Source: Deltaproteobacteria bacterium (GTDB lineage Bacteria; Myxococcota; Kuafuiibacteriia; Kuafuiibacteriales; Kuafuiibacteriaceae). From it: DNA of 64,000 nt. The stretch lies in NCBI GenBank assembly GCA_016703535.1, contig JADJBV010000001.1, forward strand, positions 5,508,001 through 5,572,000. Direction: 5' to 3'. The notes under the pieces were generated by a model. The model was not told where the DNA came from. It ran no database searches and was given only the letters and a program-made list of their open reading frames with translations. This document shows, one piece after another, positions 9,901 through 17,687 of this stretch; within the stretch, counting starts at the first letter, position 1, and the number at the start of each line of letters is the position of its first letter. A program made the position numbers and the translations under genes.

Positions 9901-12900
9901 ACCTTTGCTCCGCTCGGCCGCGACCTCTGCTGCCGCGTCGACCGCGCGACGATGGGCCAAGACCTCGAGCTCGCCCTGGCGCCGGGCGATCTGACCCCGG
10001 TAGCCCGGGACCTTGCCCTTGGCCGCCGCCAGCTCGTTCTTGTATTTGGCGTCGTTTTCCGCGGCGTCATCGCCCCCTTCGATCACCTTCTCGAGCTCAC
10101 TGACCGACGCCTCGGCCGCGGTGAAGGCCGCCGCCTCCGGCTCACCGGCCAGGGCCTTCAAGCGCTCCCCGACCGCCGCCTGGGCCGCCAACAAGGAACC
10201 TCGGTGGTTCTTGACCGCCGCCTCGGCCCGCTTCTTCTGGACGACCGCCAGCTGGGCCTGGGCGTTCTTCTGGTTGGCCGCCAAAAACGCTTTGTGGGCC
10301 GGGTCCGACTCGGCCACCGCGTCCGGCGATCCAGCGACCCCTTCCAGCTCTTTCGCCGCGGCCTCAGCCGCGTCGAAGGCCGCCGCGTCGGCCGCGTCCA
10401 AAGCCTTCATCCGTTCGGCCAAGGTGCCCGCCGCCGCCTGGACCGTGGCCTTGTGCTTCTGCACCGCCAAGGACACCCGACGTTTTTCGATCGCCGCGGT
10501 GTTGGCCGCCGCGCCCTTTTCGGCCGCCGCCAACATCGCCAGGTACGGCGGCGTCCCACCGGAAAGTTGTTTGGCGCCGTCGATGACCTGGCTCAGATCT
10601 TTGACCGCCTCTTCGGCGTCCACGAAGGCCCCGCCGGCCGGTTCACCGTCCAACGCTTTGAGCTTCTCGGCGACCTGGGCCTGGTGGGCCTCGATGCGGG
10701 TCTTGCGCATCGCCATCCGCTTGCCCGGGACCGCGTCGCCGATGGCCTTCAGTTTGGCCCCGTATTTGGCGTCGTTTTCGGTGAGTTCTTCACCGGCCTG
10801 GAGGACCTTGAGCAAGGCCGAGACCTCTTCTTCGGCTTTGGCATAAAGGGCCTGTTCGGTCTGGCCCTTGAGCGCCCCGATCGCCGCGTCGAGTTTTTGG
10901 ACCTGAGCGTTGACCTCGGTCTGGTGGGCCTCGATCGCCAGGGCCCCTTTGGTGCGCTCCAAAGTCCCTTGGGCCGCGGTCACCTTTTTGCCGAGGGCCG
11001 AAAGATAAGCCGCGTGTTTCGGATCTTTTTCAGCGACGCCCTGCCCTTCGTTGATCGCTTGCTCCAAGGCCTCCACCGCCCGAGTCGCCTCGGCCAACCC
11101 GACCGCGTCCAACTTGCCCTTCAGGCGCTCATCCAAGGCCGCCGCCGCGGCGTCGGCCGACTTCTTGTGGGCCACCACCGCCACTTCGGTCCGGCGTTTT
11201 TCGATCTGCGCCCGGCCGGGGGCCACCTTGGCCTCGGCGGCCTTGAGTTCGGCCGCGTATTTGGCGTCGCTCTTGGCCTCGTCGTTGGCCCCGGTCGCGA
11301 CCTTCTCCAGCTCGTTCGCCGCCGCCTCGGCCGCCTCGAAGGCCGCCGGCTCGGGCGCGCCGTCCAGCCCCTTGAGTCGTTCGGTCAAAGCCGCCACCGC
11401 CGCGTCCTTCTGCTTTTTGTGGAGCGCAACCGCCACCTCGACCCGTCGTTTTGCAAGCTGGCTTGCATGGGCGTCGGCGCTCTTCTTCAACTGGGCCAGG
11501 TAGGCCACGTGGGCCTTGTCGGCCTCAGCGTCGGCGTCCACCGACTCCAGCGCCGCCCGCAGATCCAAGAGGGCCCCTTCGGCGGCGCTGAACGCGTTGG
11601 CGTCCGGCTCACCCTCCAGGCCCTTCATGCGTTCGGCCACCAGCTTGGCGGCGGCGTCCACGGTGCTCCGGTGTTTTTCGACGCCCAGCCCGACCTTGCG
11701 CTTTTCGATCGCCGCTTGGTGCGCCGCGGCCTGCTTCTCGAAGCCGGCGATGGTCGTGAGATAGGTCTTGTCGGTGGTGTTGAGGGTCTTGGCCCCGTCG
11801 ATCACCAACTTCAGATCCCGAACCGCCTCGTTGGCCGACTCGAAGGCGGTGGGTTGAGCCGGGCCCTCTAGGGCCTTGAGCTTCTCCAGCGCCACCAGGT
11901 TGGTGGCCTCCATCCGGGTCTTGCGCATCCCCATCCGCTGGCCGGGGATGGCGTCGCTGATCCGCTTCAGTTCAGCGGCGTATTTGGCATCGGCCGCGCC
12001 CAGCTCTTCACCTTCGCTCAACACCTTCGACAAGGCGGAGATCTCGTCTTCGGCCTTTTGGTAGAGGCCTTGTTCAGTCGCACCTTTCAGGGCCGAAAGG
12101 GCGGCCTCGGTGCGCTGCTTCTGGGCCTCCACCAAGGTCCGGTGGGCGGCGATCCGCTGTTCGGTCTTCTTCTTCTCGAGCTGGGCCTTCTGCGTGGCCA
12201 ACTTCTTCTCGAGGGCGGCCCGCTGGGCGGCGTAGGTCTTGTCGGTGGCGGCGGTCGCCTCTCCGGCCTTGAGCGCCTTTTCCAGATCCGCGATCGCCTG
12301 TTCGGCTTCGTCGAGTTGTTTCTCCTCGGGGGTCGCGCCCAAAGCGCCGAGCCGCACCTCGACGTTGGTGGCCACCGCCGAAAGTTGCTCCCGCTCTTTG
12401 CCGATCACCGCCGCCTGCTGGAGCCGGCTGATGGTCGCCTTGTGGGCCTCGACCTCTTTGGCCACGCCCGCGGCGAAGGTGGCGTAGGTCTTGTCGCTCT
12501 CCAGGGCCTTGCCGTCGGCCAGCGACTTCTCCAAGGCGGTGATCGCGCCTTGAGCGCCGCTGAAGGCCGCCGCGTCGGAGCTGGGCAACAGCGGTGACAC
12601 CGCCGCCTTTGCCGCCGCCCGCTTCTCTTCGACGTTGGCCTTTTGCGCCGCCAACGCACCCCGGCTCTTCGCCGCCGCCAGCTCGGCCGGATACCGTTCG
12701 CTCAAGATCCGAGCGCCGGTGGAGACCTTGGCGTAGCCCGCGTCGGTGCTTTCGTAGGCCTTGCCCTTCTCCAGGGCGGCCACCAGGTTGTCCTGGGCCG
12801 TTTGGGCCGCGGCGAAGCTGGGCTCGTCGGTCTTGGTCTTCAGGGCGTTGAGCGCCTGCTCCAAGGCGGTCTTGGCTTTGCTGACCTCTTCGCCTGCCAG

Positions 12901-13731
12901 CCGGACCTCGGCCTTCTTGCGGCTGTCGGCCAAGGCCCTCTGAAACGCCTCGAGTTGGGTGCGTTTGGGCTTGGTCCATTCAGTATATTTTGAATCTTTG
13001 GCTTCGAGACTCTGGCCTTTCTCGAGCTGGGCCGCCAAGGCCGAGAGGGCCTCCTCCGCCTTCTGAAAGTCCTCCGCTTTGGCGCTGGCTTGACCGGTCG
13101 GCTTCATGGCCGCCGTCGCCTTTTGCAGCTCCGCGTCGATCGCCGCCTTCTGCAGGCCGACCCCGACCTCCAGCCACTTGGCCTCGAGATCGGCTTGGTC
13201 TTTGGCCAGCTCCTTTTTTATCTCCGAGGTGATCTGGGCGTACTCCGGATCTTCGGCCTCGAGGGGCGCCACCTCCTTGAGGCTCGCCTCCAGCTTGGCC
13301 GCCGCCGCCCGGGCCTTCTCGAAGGCCGCCGCCGGGGCCTTGGGGGCTTGGGCCGCGGCCAACGCCTCTTGATGGGCGCTCCGATCGACGTCGACGTTCC
13401 CCTTGGCCGCGATCGCCTTCTTTTTGGCCAAGGCCTTTTGGGCCTCGGGCACTTTGGCGCTGAGTTCAGCGTGGCGTTGCTTCAACCCCGCGGCGTCCGG
13501 GTGAGCGCCGAGGGCGTTGATCTCGCCCTTCGCCTGATCGAGGCGCGCCGTGGCCGACTCGACGTCCAGTCCAAGGAGCTGCTGCTCGGCTTCATCGAGG
13601 AGCTTCTTGGTGTCGTTCGGCGACGCCGCTTTGATCGCGGCGGTCGTCGTCTCTTGCTTCGGTCCGGTCGCGGGCGTCGCGCACGCAAAAGACAAGAAGC
13701 CAGCCAGGAGTAGGGACTTAGGGGTTTTCAA
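3976..13731 (-). CDS. giant repetitive helical lipoprotein (3251 residues)
   Basis: Starts at a TTG (13731) followed by a short hydrophobic signal ending LLLAGFLSFAC, with a probable lipid-modified Cys17. The rest is Ala/Lys/Glu-rich, almost free of Pro, Gly turns and Cys, and consists of modules of about 81 residues. A typical module runs IEKRR-x-hydrophobic-HK, an A-A-A heptad stretch, ERLKALDGEP, AAFEAAE-x-A-V-x-LE, and DAKYAAELKA. Modules of five types recur in a fixed order, marked by a once-per-cycle MAMRKTRIEA segment. The corresponding DNA lies at 11919, 10701, 9492 and 8280, spacing 1218, 1209 and 1212 bp (about 404 residues). Degenerate copies (SIRRQRIEST, TMRRRWIEAA) lie near 7073 and 5587. 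The C-terminal 500 residues are Lys-rich. A long helical rod anchored at the membrane is the likely form; function unknown. Confidence 0.9.
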   Translation of the reverse strand: MKTPKSLLLAGFLSFACATPATGPKQETTTAAIKAASPNDTKKLLDEAEQQLLGLDVESATARLDQAKGEINALGAHPDAAGLKQRHAELSAKVPEAQKALAKKKAIAAKGNVDVDRSAHQEALAAAQAPKAPAAAFEKARAAAAKLEASLKEVAPLEAEDPEYAQITSEIKKELAKDQADLEAKWLEVGVGLQKAAIDAELQKATAAMKPTGQASAKAEDFQKAEEALSALAAQLEKGQSLEAKDSKYTEWTKPKRTQLEAFQRALADSRKKAEVRLAGEEVSKAKTALEQALNALKTKTDEPSFAAAQTAQDNLVAALEKGKAYESTDAGYAKVSTGARILSERYPAELAAAKSRGALAAQKANVEEKRAAAKAAVSPLLPSSDAAAFSGAQGAITALEKSLADGKALESDKTYATFAAGVAKEVEAHKATISRLQQAAVIGKEREQLSAVATNVEVRLGALGATPEEKQLDEAEQAIADLEKALKAGEATAATDKTYAAQRAALEKKLATQKAQLEKKKTEQRIAAHRTLVEAQKQRTEAALSALKGATEQGLYQKAEDEISALSKVLSEGEELGAADAKYAAELKRISDAIPGQRMGMRKTRMEATNLVALEKLKALEGPAQPTAFESANEAVRDLKLVIDGAKTLNTTDKTYLTTIAGFEKQAAAHQAAIEKRKVGLGVEKHRSTVDAAAKLVAERMKGLEGEPDANAFSAAEGALLDLRAALESVDADAEADKAHVAYLAQLKKSADAHASQLAKRRVEVAVALHKKQKDAAVAALTERLKGLDGAPEPAAFEAAEAAANELEKVATGANDEAKSDAKYAAELKAAEAKVAPGRAQIEKRRTEVAVVAHKKSADAAAAALDERLKGKLDAVGLAEATRAVEALEQAINEGQGVAEKDPKHAAYLSALGKKVTAAQGTLERTKGALAIEAHQTEVNAQVQKLDAAIGALKGQTEQALYAKAEEEVSALLKVLQAGEELTENDAKYGAKLKAIGDAVPGKRMAMRKTRIEAHQAQVAEKLKALDGEPAGGAFVDAEEAVKDLSQVIDGAKQLSGGTPPYLAMLAAAEKGAAANTAAIEKRRVSLAVQKHKATVQAAAGTLAERMKALDAADAAAFDAAEAAAKELEGVAGSPDAVAESDPAHKAFLAANQKNAQAQLAVVQKKRAEAAVKNHRGSLLAAQAAVGERLKALAGEPEAAAFTAAEASVSELEKVIEGGDDAAENDAKYKNELAAAKGKVPGYRGQIARRQGELEVLAHRRAVDAAAEVAAERSKGPFDAAGLKAAAEAVEGLESAIASGEGAAAKDNKHAAYLAGLKKKVDGYRAALERGDQQLKVGAYRERLSAERAKLEVILASLEGQLEQAQYQKAEDAISRYATLLTEGQELEDGKLQKELAAENAALPKKRMAMRKTRIAAHDQVAVAKIGALAGTPSEAAFGEAEDAVKDLKTVIEGAANLSGADKAYEQSLAAAEKKAEGHQSTIEKRKVGLAVEKHKATVEAANAGLAAKLAALDGDASPGAFEAAEAAAAEVKGVAESVDGVAESDGAYKAYLAKTVKDAEAKKAQIEKRRAQAVVAGHKQQLAAAQASLQERLKALAGDADEPAFAAAEGAVSELEKVLESGADAGDKDGKYAAELKAQTGKIGGYRAQIERRRDEVAVKEHKESVDEAATAVAEKLKGQLDANGIGDAEKAVEALENAIAEGEEAAAKDKKHAAYLDGLRKKIGGYKGTLARAKVGQAIDVHRQRVKAQEDAVDAALSALNGQLEQGPYQKAEDEISEFSKVLASAGDLEDAKYEKELAAKSAALPGKRMAMRKIRIEANQQQVENRLAALEAKADDGAFAAAEEAVRDLTQVIEGARSLSGGTKAYNDSLAAAEKKAKGYGAAIEKRRVNLAVEKHKAGVEAAVEKMTERMKALGEAPTPDAADAATLAVDEVKGVAESVDGVAEGDPAYASYLAKVKKDAEAKRAEIGRRRTQATVAAHQAQLTEAQAAVSGALKALAGKPEEAAFGAAEAAVGNLEGVIKSGDAAAEADGKYKKTLAATEAKLGGYRGQIEKRKAEVQVLEAKEDVEAKANEVAQKLEAMDGDPAIAEAERAIEALEGALGQADELAVKDKKQLAFFAGEKKKIGGYRAKIEKQRFGKQVAAHAQELEAANQEVQAKIAALEGKTEHGLYQAAEDSVSNLKRVIDGAGELADKSAEHGKRLKAAEGRLPKFRMSIRRQRIESTKAELEEKLKALDAKPEDEDFRAAEGLVQDYGRTVEAARALPTGDKADQKYLGEAEKQIGKYEKRIEGKRGELAVAAHRGELEKALANADERLAALKKKPSAEDFSAAEEAISQLESAIDTGTDAAEKDAKYKARLKSIDQTIKGRRAEIEERRFDAEVAGHKEKVQASIAKVTTTLEALGPTADGSAFSLAEDAVGELEGLLKEGETYADQNANYKKQLAAEEKKLGAYRGKIEKKRQLVALAEHVGKLEAAEAAAAEAIKGLSGEAKADDFGAAESALEALEQEIEAGAPLAKADKAHQKRLVAAKKLLPKRRAAITSAKSAQELAAHKKSVEEAASAAEERLGALEGKVSGSQVKAAEDSIDALVEALNGGKALGKKNKKHGAYLASVQKKVGGLKKTLAKKAIQGEVASHEARLEAAEQDVQTKLDAVKGQLEFSLYQAVEESISDLKKVVDDGAELAEKDDDYGKRLRGVEKGLDGFRMTMRRRWIEAADAAAEEKMKVLEGKPDEADFAAAESAVRDLENTTDSGKRLKTKDKEYQQLLASADKTVKRYKSAIGKRRSALEFGDVRQELASAVEDASAKMSALGKAPSEEDHNAAMDSLDALDRALEAAAPAAESDSAYKKKLSGLKKKLTADRSKLEKLKKANESKPQLERLAAAEANFDEKVAALKAGADETSISAAEDAAAELEASIDEVKSSGKETKALKKRVAKDSKKLVAARTLIKKKNKALAAAAGASEAGSGQKAELEGAITNAKEALLSLNANATQDDLDRAKQSSEDLSTALEAAKKNKKLAQLAASGGKTNKKLKAEIKAKTKLLAKRNKAAESEAVAEGEEEAPADDYPQRLSKALANAKAELKVLAKKPKDEVALTSARAAADELEALVEESKSAGKPKPAVAKKLAAAKKLLKANKKKLVVKESAVAREDSGGGDDPQRQVAAAWASFSKQMKAIKKKKPTVDAIDNALQAASDVEAALEEGQSSSVGQSAKFKKYSASIKKKLKKAKAKLNKARRTAGSSVG
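7856..7869. repeat. GCAAG-N4-CTTGC palindrome, copy 1
   Basis: Spacer GTAG, flanked by T and A to give TGCAAG-N4-CTTGCA. It lies inside the giant repeat gene, where the minus-strand codons GCA-AGC-TAC-CTT-GCA (A-S-Y-L-A) use GCA and CTT, codons rare in the surrounding sequence. Confidence 0.65.
8958..8971. repeat. GCAAG-N4-CTTGC palindrome, copy 2
   Basis: Spacer CTGG. Inside the giant repeat gene, in a different module position and a different reading phase from copies 1 and 3, so not a by-product of module duplication. Confidence 0.65.
11453..11466. repeat. GCAAG-N4-CTTGC palindrome, copy 3
   Basis: Spacer CTGG with outer T and A (TGCAAG-N4-CTTGCA). Inside the giant repeat gene; encodes A-S-Q-L-A on the minus strand with the codons GCA and CTT. 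Confidence 0.65.
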
Positions 13732-13851
13732 GACCGACCAGCCCTAACACAGAGGATCGGAATTGGGGGCGTTCGTCCGACCGATGCCGACGCCCCAAAC
13801 CTTGATCGGGGGCGATAGACCGACCGGCGAGTCAGATTGTGGGGAGGACCA

Positions 13852-13868
13852 CTTTCGAGGCGAGATCG
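13852..13868 (+). repeat. 17-bp direct repeat, copy 1
   Basis: CTTTCGAGGCGAGATCG lies in the divergent intergenic stretch between the giant gene and the small Cys-rich lipoprotein. An exact second copy lies at 14279-14295 before the MoxR gene. Both precede a plus-strand start, by 82 and 23 nt, so a shared regulatory site is possible. Confidence 0.5.
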
Positions 13869-13949
13869 CGGCGCGACCTGCCTGTCCGCAAGGGGCCACA
13901 ACAACTTGCCGGATGGGGACCCGACGGCCCCGAAGGTTAGGCTCGGCTC

Positions 13950-14165
13950 ATGCGCTTGTTGACCGGTCTCCTGCTCTCCCTGGGCCTCGCGGCGTGCAGC
14001 CCCTGCGACAACCGTGTCCCCGCATGCCTCAAGTGCGGACCCGCCGACGCCTGCGAGGAGAGCGTCGAGGTCTGCGTCGGCGACCCCTGCTCCGAGTCCA
14101 ACCCGTGTGACGAAGGTGCCTACTGCGACGCCCGAGGCGTCTGCGCCCCCAGCGTGTGCGGCTGA
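13950..14165 (+). CDS. small Cys-rich lipoprotein
   Basis: ATG at 13950; 71 residues. A signal sequence (LLTGLLLSLGLAAC) with a clear lipobox leaves a mature protein of about 56 residues rich in cysteine (CSPC, CLKC, then C-D-x-x-x-YC-D and CGx). The EGF-like spacing resembles the Cys-rich modules (NPCDEGAYCDARGVC) common in myxobacterial exported proteins. No catalytic features. It sits alone between the giant gene and the MoxR operon; transcription with the operon is possible but 152 nt separate them. Confidence 0.7.
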   Translation: MRLLTGLLLSLGLAACSPCDNRVPACLKCGPADACEESVEVCVGDPCSESNPCDEGAYCDARGVCAPSVCG

Positions 14166-14278
14166 ACCCGAGCGACAGCGGGTGCAGCTTGGACATTGGC
14201 CGCGGCCCCTGATCCCGGTGGTCGTCTCTGGATTCGGTCGTTCGACCGAGGGGCAAAGTGCGCTCTTGGCGAGGTGCT

Positions 14279-14295
14279 CTTTCGAGGCGAGATCG
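14279..14295 (+). repeat. 17-bp direct repeat, copy 2
   Basis: Exact copy of the motif at 13852-13868, ending 22 nt before the ATG of the MoxR-type gene. See copy 1 for the possible regulatory reading. Confidence 0.5.
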
Positions 14296-14317
14296 GTTCT
14301 GCTAACGGGACCGGACG

Positions 14318-15400
14318 ATGTCCGAGATCCGTCAACCGGCCGAGGTCAAATACGCCGCCGAACTTTCGGCCTTGGCGGCGAGGGACTCGGGCCCGAAGCC
14401 GCCAGGTTGGCGCCTCAGCCCCAAGGCCGTCGAACACTACCTGATCGGCGGTGAGCCGGTCGACGGCGTCCCGATCCTCGCCAAATACGTCGGCGATCGC
14501 AGCTTGGTGCAGGTGATGATCGCGACCTTGGCCTCGGATCGGGCCTTGATGTTGGTCGGTGAACCTGGGACCGCCAAAAGTTGGCTCAGCGAACACCTCT
14601 CGGCGGCGATCAGCGGGACCTCGGCCCTGGTGGTGCAAGGCACGGCGGGCACCAGCGAAGAGCAGCTCAAGTACAGCTGGAACTACGCGCTGCTGTTGGC
14701 CGAAGGCCCGAGCCAGAGGGCCCTGGTCCCTTCGCCGATCTTGCGGGCCATGCGGGAGGGCAAGTTCGCGCGCCTCGAGGAGATCACCCGGACCTCCTCA
14801 GAGGTGCAGGACGCGTTGATCTCGGTCTTGTCGGAGAAGCAGATCGTGATCCCCGAATTGTCGGAGATCGTCTCGGCCGAACGAGGCTTCAGCCTGATCG
14901 CCACCGCCAACACCCGAGACCGGGGCGTCAACGAGATGTCGGCGGCGCTGAAGCGGCGCTTCAACTTCGTCACCGTCCCGGTGGTGCAGGATCTGGAGCA
15001 AGAGCTGAAGATCGTGACCCAACGGGAAAAGGAGCTGCGCAGCGACTACCAAGTGGGGCTCGAAGCGCCGGCCGAGTTGTCGCGGCTGTTGGTGACCCTC
15101 TTTCAGGAGCTGCGAAGCGGCACCACCAAAGACGGCAAGACCAAGCTGCGCTCCACCTCGGCGGTCTTGTCCACCGCCGAAGCCATCTCGGTCTTGTTCT
15201 CCAGCGGGATCTTGGCCCAGTCCTTTGGCAACAACGGCGTGACGCCCGAAGACCTGACCCGGGCCTTGGTCGGGGCCATCGCCAAAGAGGGCCCTGAAGA
15301 TCTGAAGGTGGTGCGCGAATACTGCGAAACCGTGGCCAAGGCCCGGCCGGGCCCGTGGAAGGCCCTCTACGACGCCTCCAAAAAACACCTCGCCGACTAA
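14318..15400 (+). CDS. MoxR-type AAA+ ATPase
   Basis: Three hundred and sixty residues from ATG 14318. The AAA+ core shows Walker A GEPGTAKSW (about 80-88), a Walker B with a Glu-Glu pair (FARLEEI) instead of the usual Asp-Glu, and a sensor 1 / arginine-finger region ATANTRDRGVNEMSAALKRR. These match the MoxR/RavA branch, which remodels or loads proteins together with VWA-domain partners. It is the first gene of a four-gene operon; DUF5682 follows after 4 nt and a VWA protein after that, which supports a MoxR-VWA chaperone-like pair. The C-terminal quarter is the helical lid. Substrate unknown. Confidence 0.9.
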   Translation: MSEIRQPAEVKYAAELSALAARDSGPKPPGWRLSPKAVEHYLIGGEPVDGVPILAKYVGDRSLVQVMIATLASDRALMLVGEPGTAKSWLSEHLSAAISGTSALVVQGTAGTSEEQLKYSWNYALLLAEGPSQRALVPSPILRAMREGKFARLEEITRTSSEVQDALISVLSEKQIVIPELSEIVSAERGFSLIATANTRDRGVNEMSAALKRRFNFVTVPVVQDLEQELKIVTQREKELRSDYQVGLEAPAELSRLLVTLFQELRSGTTKDGKTKLRSTSAVLSTAEAISVLFSSGILAQSFGNNGVTPEDLTRALVGAIAKEGPEDLKVVREYCETVAKARPGPWKALYDASKKHLAD

Positions 15401-15404
15401 AGTT

Positions 15405-17687
15405 GTGGCCGGCCCTCTTCGTTACCCGCGTTGCCGCTATTTTCCGGTGCGGCACCACTCGCCCCGAGCGGCGGCGGTGTTGCGGCGTGCTTTCGACCAG
15501 ACGCCTCCCGCGCTGATTTTGGTGGAGGGCCCCAGCGACGCGACGCCGTTGATCGAGGTGTTGGTCGATCCCGAAACTCGGCCCCCCGTCGCCATCTTGG
15601 GTTATCGCACCGACGGCACCCCCGGCTCCTCCGCTTGGCCCTTCGCCAGTTATTCGCCCGAATACCAGGCCTTGTTGTGGGCCAAAGAACACGGCGTCCC
15701 GGCCCGCTTCATCGATCTCACGGTGGGGCAGAGTTTGGCGCGGCCCAAAGCGCCGGACGATCCCGAGGTTGAAGCGCCCACCGAAAGCCCGGGTGCCATC
15801 GCCGCCCAAGCCCGGGGTCTACGTTCCTTCGACGAACTCTGGGAGGCCTACTACGAAGCCCCGGCCCACGACGAAGCCAGCTTCAATGCGGCGATCATGG
15901 CTTACGCCGCAAGTCTCCGCGAAGGCCCGGAGTTGCCGCTGAGCTTGGCCCGGGACGCGGTGATGGCTCAAGCGATCGAAGCCGCCATCGACGAAGGCCA
16001 CACCCCCGAGGCGATCGCGGTCGTCGCTGGCGCGGCCCACGTGGTCGCGTTCCTCTCGGGCACGGTGGACTTCGCGCGCCTCCGGGAGGTGCCCAGCGCC
16101 TTGCCGAGCGCCGTGACCCTGATCCCCTATTCCTTCCCGAGGCTCTCGGAGCAACTCGGTTACGGCGCCGGCAATCGAGCGCCGCTCCTCTACCAAAAGG
16201 CCCACGACGCCGACACCAACTTCGAGCGGGCGGGCCTCGAGGTCTTGCTCGAGTTGACCGATCACCTGCGCTTGTCCGGCTTTCAGGCCTCCTTGGCCGA
16301 CACCATCGAGGCCCACCGCTTGTCTCGGATGTTGGCCCAGATCCGCGGCAAGGCGGCGCCTGGCCTGGACGAACTCCGGGAGGCGGCGACCGCCACCTTG
16401 GGCCGCGGCGATCCGCAGGTGGTGGAGCGGGGCCTCGTTCAAGCGACGATCGGCAAAAACGTGGGCCAAGTGGCGGCCCGGATCGGAAAAAGTTCGCTGC
16501 AAGAGGAGTTCTGGCGCGAGGTGCAAGCTCGGCGGTTGCCGGCGACCGACGCCCCCGAACGTTTTTCTCTGCGCCTCGGCAACACGCTGGAGATCGAGAG
16601 CTCCAGCTTCCTGCACCGCTTGCGTTTGGCCGAGGTGCCCTACGCCCACTTCCTGGGCCGAGAGGGGCGGCGCGGCAAAAACGAGGACGAAAGCCCCGGC
16701 GGATATGCGGCCTTGGCCCGGGCCAAAGAGACCTGGGAGGCCCAGTGGACCCCGGCGACCGACATCGGCCTGGTGGAGCGGGTGGTGTTGGGCGACACCC
16801 TCGAGCAGGTCGCCGAACGTTGTTTGGAGGTGCGGCTGGCCGAAGGGGGCGACACCGGCGCTTTGGCGGAGTTGTTGCTCGACGCGGTGGTGGCCGCTTG
16901 TCCGCGGAGCGCGGCCCGGGCCCTTTCGGCTTGTGGGGTCGCGGCGGCGAACGACGATGATCTGCCGTCGTTGGCCAAAGCCACCCGGGCCTTGTCGGGG
17001 TTGCTGAGCTTCGGCTCGACCCGGGCCCAAAGCAGCCTCGGTGAAGCGGCGATCGGGCCGCTGCTCCAGACCCTCTACACCCGCGCGGTCTTGCGGGCCC
17101 CCGCCGCGGCCCGGGTCGACGAACAAGGGGCCCCGCCGATCAAGGCAGCCCTGCGGATCTTGCACGAGTTGGCATTGGCCCAGTCCGAGTTGGACCAAGA
17201 TCTCTGGCTCGACACCGGGGCTCAGATCGCCGACGACTGGTCCGTCAACCCAACTTGCGCGGGCCTGGTCACCGGCCTCCTCTACGTGGCCCAACGTTAC
17301 GATGAGGCGGCGATCGCCGAACGGGTGGCGCTGCGTTTGTCCCTGGGAAGCGAACCCGAACGGGCCGCCGGGTTCCTCGAGGGATTTTTGGAGGTCAACG
17401 CTTTGGTGTTGGTGAAGAGCAAGCCGGTGGTGAAGGCCCTGGATCAGTTCTTGACCCAACTGGAGGTCGGGCTCTTCAAAGATCAGCTGCCGCTCCTCCG
17501 CCGAGCCTTTTCTCAGCTGGGCAAAAGTGAACGTCGTTACCTGCTGGAGAACGTGTTGGCGGCACGGCGTTTGGGGGACCAGGCACCGGCGGCCAAGGCG
17601 ATCCTGGTCGAAAAAGACCGAGCCACTTTGGCCGCGGTGAACACCGAACTCGCCCAGGCCCTGGACGATCTAGACGACCTGTTATGA
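15405..17687 (+). CDS. DUF5682 family protein
   Basis: GTG start 4 nt after the MoxR stop; 760 residues. The N-terminal third has FPVRHHSPRAA, LVEGPSD, an alternating beta/alpha pattern and AGAAHVVAF, and the whole matches proteins annotated DUF5682, which occur beside MoxR, VWA and SWIM genes. The early Glu in VEGP and the late GAAH histidine recall the EreA/ChaN/TIKI fold, where such residues are catalytic; that link is my inference. The C-terminal 400 residues are helical and repeat-like, probably a protein-binding solenoid. Cytosolic: no signal or membrane segment. Its stop overlaps the VWA start by 4 nt. Confidence 0.82.
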   Translation: MAGPLRYPRCRYFPVRHHSPRAAAVLRRAFDQTPPALILVEGPSDATPLIEVLVDPETRPPVAILGYRTDGTPGSSAWPFASYSPEYQALLWAKEHGVPARFIDLTVGQSLARPKAPDDPEVEAPTESPGAIAAQARGLRSFDELWEAYYEAPAHDEASFNAAIMAYAASLREGPELPLSLARDAVMAQAIEAAIDEGHTPEAIAVVAGAAHVVAFLSGTVDFARLREVPSALPSAVTLIPYSFPRLSEQLGYGAGNRAPLLYQKAHDADTNFERAGLEVLLELTDHLRLSGFQASLADTIEAHRLSRMLAQIRGKAAPGLDELREAATATLGRGDPQVVERGLVQATIGKNVGQVAARIGKSSLQEEFWREVQARRLPATDAPERFSLRLGNTLEIESSSFLHRLRLAEVPYAHFLGREGRRGKNEDESPGGYAALARAKETWEAQWTPATDIGLVERVVLGDTLEQVAERCLEVRLAEGGDTGALAELLLDAVVAACPRSAARALSACGVAAANDDDLPSLAKATRALSGLLSFGSTRAQSSLGEAAIGPLLQTLYTRAVLRAPAAARVDEQGAPPIKAALRILHELALAQSELDQDLWLDTGAQIADDWSVNPTCAGLVTGLLYVAQRYDEAAIAERVALRLSLGSEPERAAGFLEGFLEVNALVLVKSKPVVKALDQFLTQLEVGLFKDQLPLLRRAFSQLGKSERRYLLENVLAARRLGDQAPAAKAILVEKDRATLAAVNTELAQALDDLDDLL

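Noticed and set aside
8497..11871. 1124-residue plus-strand open frame opposite the giant gene
   Set aside because: It is the antisense shadow of the repetitive minus-strand gene: Gly/Arg/Leu-rich low complexity, no start signal or family motifs.
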